Below are positions 33,888 through 37,706 of a DNA stretch of 37,706 nt, one piece after another. Position numbers and translations under genes: made by a program. The notes below the pieces were generated by a model that did no database searches, was not told where the DNA came from, and was given only the letters and a program-made list of their open reading frames with translations. The stretch is taken from the NCBI GenBank assembly GCA_009731375.1, contig BJOX01000122.1, positions 370,471-408,176 on the forward strand, in the 5' to 3' direction. The DNA is from Paulinella micropora (Eukaryota; Cercozoa; Imbricatea; Euglyphida). Position 1 is the stretch's first letter, and every line of letters starts with the position of its first letter.

Positions 33888-34915
33888 NNNNNNNNNNNNN
33901 NNNNNNNNNNNNNNNNNNNNNNNNNNNNNNNNNNNNNNNNNNNNNNNNNNNNNNNNNNNNNNNNNNNNNNNNNNNNNNNNNNNNNNNNNNNNNNNNNNNN
34001 NNNNNNNNNNNNNNNNNNNNNNNNNNNNNNNNNNNNNNNNNNNNNNNNNNNNNNNNNNNNNNNNNNNNNNNNNNNNNNNNNNNNNNNNNNNNNNNNNNNN
34101 NNNNNNNNNNNNNNNNNNNNNNNNNNNNNNNNNNNNNNNNNNNNNNNNNNNNNNNNNNNNNNNNNNNNNNNNNNNNNNNNNNNNNNNNNNNNNNNNNNNN
34201 NNNNNNNNNNNNNNNNNNNNNNNNNNNNNNNNNNNNNNNNNNNNNNNNNNNNNNNNNNNNNNNNNNNNNNNNNNTCCCCTTTCTTCCCCCCCCCCCCCCC
34301 CCCCCCCTGTGAAATGGTTAGACACTATCTGTACGTATACACTACATACATACATACATACATACATACATACATACGTACATATACATACGTACATACA
34401 TTACATACATTACATTACATACATACATGTCAACACGTTCTGTACCCCTGCGAAACGCTCAGACAATATCTTACATACATACACACATAACACTATCATA
34501 CATACATAAATACAAACATACATACATACATACATACATATATACATACATTACATACATTACATACATACATGTCAACACGTTCTGTACCCCTGCGAAA
34601 CGCTCAGACACTATCTTACATACATACACACATAACACTATCATACATACATAAATACATACAAACATACATACATACATACAATACATACAGACATGCA
34701 TGCATACATACATACATACATACATACATACATACATACATACATACATACATACATACATAAATTACATGACATTCATTACATTACATGCCATACATTA
34801 CATTACATTACATTACATTACATTACATTACATGACATACATACCTGTCAACACGTTTTGCACCCCTGCGAAACGGTCGGATACCACCCGGTCCAACAAC
34901 TCGAACGAAATAACC
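33666..34915 (+). repeat. Array G: six ACGTTCTGTACCCCTGCGAAACG modules in (CATA)n, with 387-N gap
   Basis: The module CACGTTCTGTACCCCTGCG, AAACGGTCAGAC or AAACGCTCAGAC lies near 33743, 34434, 34579 and 34851. One near 33840 breaks off into a C run and the gap (N 33888-34274), and a remnant GTGAAATGGTTAGACACTAT lies near 34309. Two copies share TATCTTACATACATACACAC. The last continues ACCACCCGGTCCAACAAC, also found at 35571-35588. Confidence 0.92.
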
Positions 34916-34918
34916 TTA

Positions 34919-34957
<39 letters not shown>

Positions 34958-34969
34958 TACCTAATTCCA
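34916..34969 (+). repeat. (TA)n and short lead to minisatellite F
   Basis: TATATG and (TA)n, then CCTAATTCCATGTAAGG. The final part matches 12247-12253 at the solitary F relative. Confidence 0.85.
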
Positions 34970-35590
34970 TGTAAGGCTTGTCTAAGTGTGTTCCGGCCAA
35001 TTTGTCCAACAAATTGGTCGCAAGAAACGGTCATTTGTTGAAAACCCTAATTTGTCCACAAATTGGTCGCAAGAAGCGGTATTTGTCGAAAACCCTCCGT
35101 ACATAGGCGAAACGGTCGTCAACAAATTGGTCGCAGGAAGCGGTTACTTGTTGAAAACCCTCCGTACATAGGCGAAACGGTCGTCAACAAATTGGCCGCA
35201 AGAAGCGATTATTTGTTGAAAACCCTCCGTACATAGGCGAAACGGTCGTCAACAAATTGGTCGCAAGAAGCGGTTACTTGTTGAAAACCCTCCGTACATA
35301 GGCGAAACGGTCGTCAACATATTGGCCGCAAGAAGCGGTTATTTGTTGAAAACCCTCCGTACATGGCGAAACGGTCGTCAACAAATCGGTCGCAAGAAAC
35401 GGTCATTTGTTGAAAACCCTCCGTACATAGGCGAAACGGTCGTCAACAAATTGGTCGCAAGAAACGGTCATTTGTTGAAAACCCTCCGTACAGGCGAAAC
35501 GGTCAACAAATAGGTCGCAAGAAACGGTCATTTGTTGAAAACCTCATGTTGATGAACGAAACGGTCAGAAACCACCCGGTCCAACAACAG
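34970..35590 (+). repeat. 65-bp minisatellite F, nine units
   Basis: Units begin with CAACAAATTGG at 35007, 35057 (partly deleted), 35120, 35185, 35250, 35315, 35379, 35444 and 35504; most periods are 64-65 bp. Each reads CAACAAATTGGTCGCAAG, AA(A/G)CGGT, ATTTGTTGAAAACCCTCC, GTACATAGGCGAAACGGTCGT. CAACAAAT and ATTTGTTG in each unit are exact inverted partners, giving an 8-bp stem. There is almost no microsatellite inside. It ends with CACCCGGTCCAACAAC, which also occurs just left of the array. Confidence 0.96.
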
Positions 35591-35632
35591 TTGGAAGGAA
35601 GTTACCCAATGCATGAATGCCATGTATCTATC

Positions 35633-35707
<75 letters not shown>

Positions 35708-35820
35708 GCTAGCCCCCCCCCCCCCCCCCCCCCCCCCTTTTTTTTTTNNNNNNNNNNTCTATCTATCTATCTATCTATCTACCCCCCCCCCCCCCCTCTC
35801 TCTCTCTTTGTATATATATA
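35591..35820 (+). repeat. (TATC)n, C run, T run, 10-N gap, C run, (TC)n
   Basis: Unique GGAAGGAAGTTACCCAATGC, (TATC)n, 25 C (35713-35737), 10 T, N 35748-35757, TATC, 16 C and CT repeats. Confidence 0.93.
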
Positions 35821-35874
35821 TATGTACAGACACATATATATACATATACATATATATATACATATATATATATG

Positions 35875-35905
<31 letters not shown>

Positions 35906-35914
35906 CATACATAC

Positions 35915-35951
<37 letters not shown>

Positions 35952-36023
35952 TGTATACATACATACATACATGCTAATGCATGTTTATACCCGCAGTCCC
36001 TGTACATATATATATATATATAC

Positions 36024-36055
<32 letters not shown>

Positions 36056-36206
36056 TTCTATCTCTATATATATATATATCAATATATATTATATATATAT
36101 ATGTATATTTCTACATATATATTATATTATATATATATATATACATATACATACATGTTAATGCATATCTATACACGCATTCCCTGTAACACCCCTGCAT
36201 TGGCGT
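35821..36206. repeat. (TA)n-rich region with a duplicated module
   Basis: TA and TATACA repeats. The module ACATGCTAATGCATGTTTAT, ACCCGCAGTCCCTGTA near 35969 recurs as ACATGTTAATGCATATCTAT, ACACGCATTCCCTGTA near 36152, about 183 bp apart. Confidence 0.9.
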
Positions 36207-36660
36207 ATGTATGTATGTATTTATTTATTTTGTAGGTTTTTTGTATGCATGTATGTATGTATGTATGTATGTATGTGTGTTTCTCTCATGTCCTTGTCAT
36301 ACCCCTCAGGAATATATTTATGTATGCATGTATGTATGTATGTATGTATGTATTTATGTATGTGTGTATGTATGTGTGTATGTATGTATGTATGTATGTG
36401 TGTATGTATGTGTGTATGTATGTATGTATGTATGTATGTATGTATGTATATACGTATGTATGTACGTACGTACGTACGTATGTATGTATGTATGTATGTA
36501 CTCGCTTGTCGTTGTCATATCTGTATGTATGTATGTATGTATATATGTATGTATATATGCATGTATGTATGTATGTATGTATCTATGTATGTATGTACGC
36601 ACATACGTATGTATGTATGTATGTATGTATGTATGTATAATGTCAGCGCATATGCATGTA
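36207..36660 (+). repeat. (TATG)n with GTGT, GTAC and GCATG variants
   Basis: Includes short unique stretches (TCATGTCCTTGTCATACCCC; CTCGCTTGTCGTTGTCATATC). The latter two share TTGTCAT(A). Protein-like frames here are Met/Tyr/Val/Cys repeats only. Confidence 0.93.
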
Positions 36661-37065
<405 letters not shown>

Positions 37066-37172
37066 TCATTATTATTATTGTTGTTGTTGTTTGTTATTAT
37101 TATCATTATTATTATTATTATTGTTGTTGTTGTTATTATTATTATTATTGTTGTTGTTATTATTATTATTAA

Positions 37173-37235
<63 letters not shown>

Positions 37236-37238
37236 CAT
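37066..37238 (+). repeat. (ATT)n/(GTT)n mosaic
   Basis: Mostly ATT with blocks of GTT; the opposite orientation to the (TAA)n flanking B1. Confidence 0.95.
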
Positions 37239-37442
37239 TCGGTGACGTCTTGCAAGAGGTTGCTGGGACTGCGGAATAACCTCGGCTTAGTGCAGTCTTG
37301 CCCTCAGGAGCTCCATCGGTGGCCCCCATCATCAGGCGAGAGACTGACACGGGGGGGTGGAGGACCTCGAACAAGGGTATTGGAGGCTTATGTCCGTTGA
37401 GGATATGCCATTAGCTGCATCAGTACGCCTCAGATATAGTAA

Positions 37443-37443
<1 letters not shown>
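37239..37443 (+). mobile_element. Element B, copy B2 (5'-shortened)
   Basis: 205 bp, one difference from 19710-19914. The left end lacks 49 bp present in B1 and joins (ATT)n directly. The right edge, AGATATAGTAAA, is the same as B1 and is followed by (TTA)n, whereas B1 is followed by (TAA)n-type sequence. Confidence 0.82.
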
Positions 37444-37504
<61 letters not shown>

Positions 37505-37584
37505 CATTATTATTGAATGTCCGCCGCTATGCGAGCTCGCGCCTATTGTTATTACTATCATTATTATTGTTGTTGCTGTTGTTA

Positions 37585-37622
<38 letters not shown>

Positions 37623-37706
37623 CCCAATGGCCTCAAGGCGTTAAACTGTGACGCCAACTCATAACCCTTTGGTGGTAGATGCTGGGGAGGAGGGTCGTTG
37701 CGCGCG
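37444..37706 (+). repeat. (ATT)n, partial module U, (ATT)n/(GTT)n, unique edge
   Basis: (TTA)n to about 37513, the third U module copy, another trinucleotide mosaic to about 37619. Then about 87 bp of unique sequence (CCCAATGGCCTCAAGGCG onward) reaching the window end. The last part may begin another element; too short to judge. Confidence 0.85.

Noticed and set aside
34970-35590. CRISPR-like array (regular repeats)
   Set aside because: The whole 65-bp period is repeated, with no unique spacers, in eukaryotic repeat DNA without cas genes. The same applies to arrays Y, X and W, whose spacers are microsatellite.

Overview
This window looks like nuclear DNA from a eukaryote with a large, extremely repeat-rich genome. 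Tetranucleotide microsatellites on both strands, (TAA)n tracts, tRNA-headed SINE-like elements and many assembly gaps support that; no bacterial, phage or organellar gene organisation is visible. I cannot name the species or even the phylum; an invertebrate animal is a guess. I find no protein-coding gene I would defend. All long open frames are translations of microsatellites (Tyr/Leu/Ser/Ile, Met/Tyr/Val/Cys, poly-Asn, poly-Leu) or run through N gaps.

Layout. 1-6.5 kb: (TATC)n/(GATA)n blocks, two copies of a ~350-bp dispersed repeat (R1), a G/C-rich minisatellite (M1), two tail-to-tail SINE copies around a 744-N gap, a fold-back-rich repeat (family C) and an inverted-repeat module at 4.2-4.5 kb. 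6.5-13 kb: (TATG)n/(CATA)n arrays punctuated by short modules, a pentanucleotide block, and the first palindromic family D element. 13-18.2 kb: (GATA)n arrays with their own modules, the second D element, a poly-A-bounded gap and a second family C copy. 18.2-21.1 kb: a chain of three SINE A copies and one element B, all joined by (TAA)n, ending in an inverted, almost identical copy of the M1-(TAA)n-SINE segment from 1.3-1.8 kb. 21.1-28.1 kb: mixed microsatellites, the third D element, and a tandem pair of a second tRNA-like element. 28.2-37.7 kb: several higher-order arrays, a clean 65-bp minisatellite, and a second element B that differs by one base from the first over 205 bp.

The main pattern is architectural. 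Most arrays carry a private short non-repetitive module (about 25-65 bp) repeated at irregular spacing, with microsatellite of variable length between copies. Some modules recur many kilobases away, often inverted (C, D, E, M1). Several elements have microsatellite tracts at their ends. Together this suggests microsatellite tracts serving both as tails of short retroelements and as sites of insertion, recombination and higher-order amplification. The repeats and their relationships are read directly from the sequence; the mechanism is inference. All gap-adjacent structure, and the length of every pure microsatellite, may be affected by assembly error.
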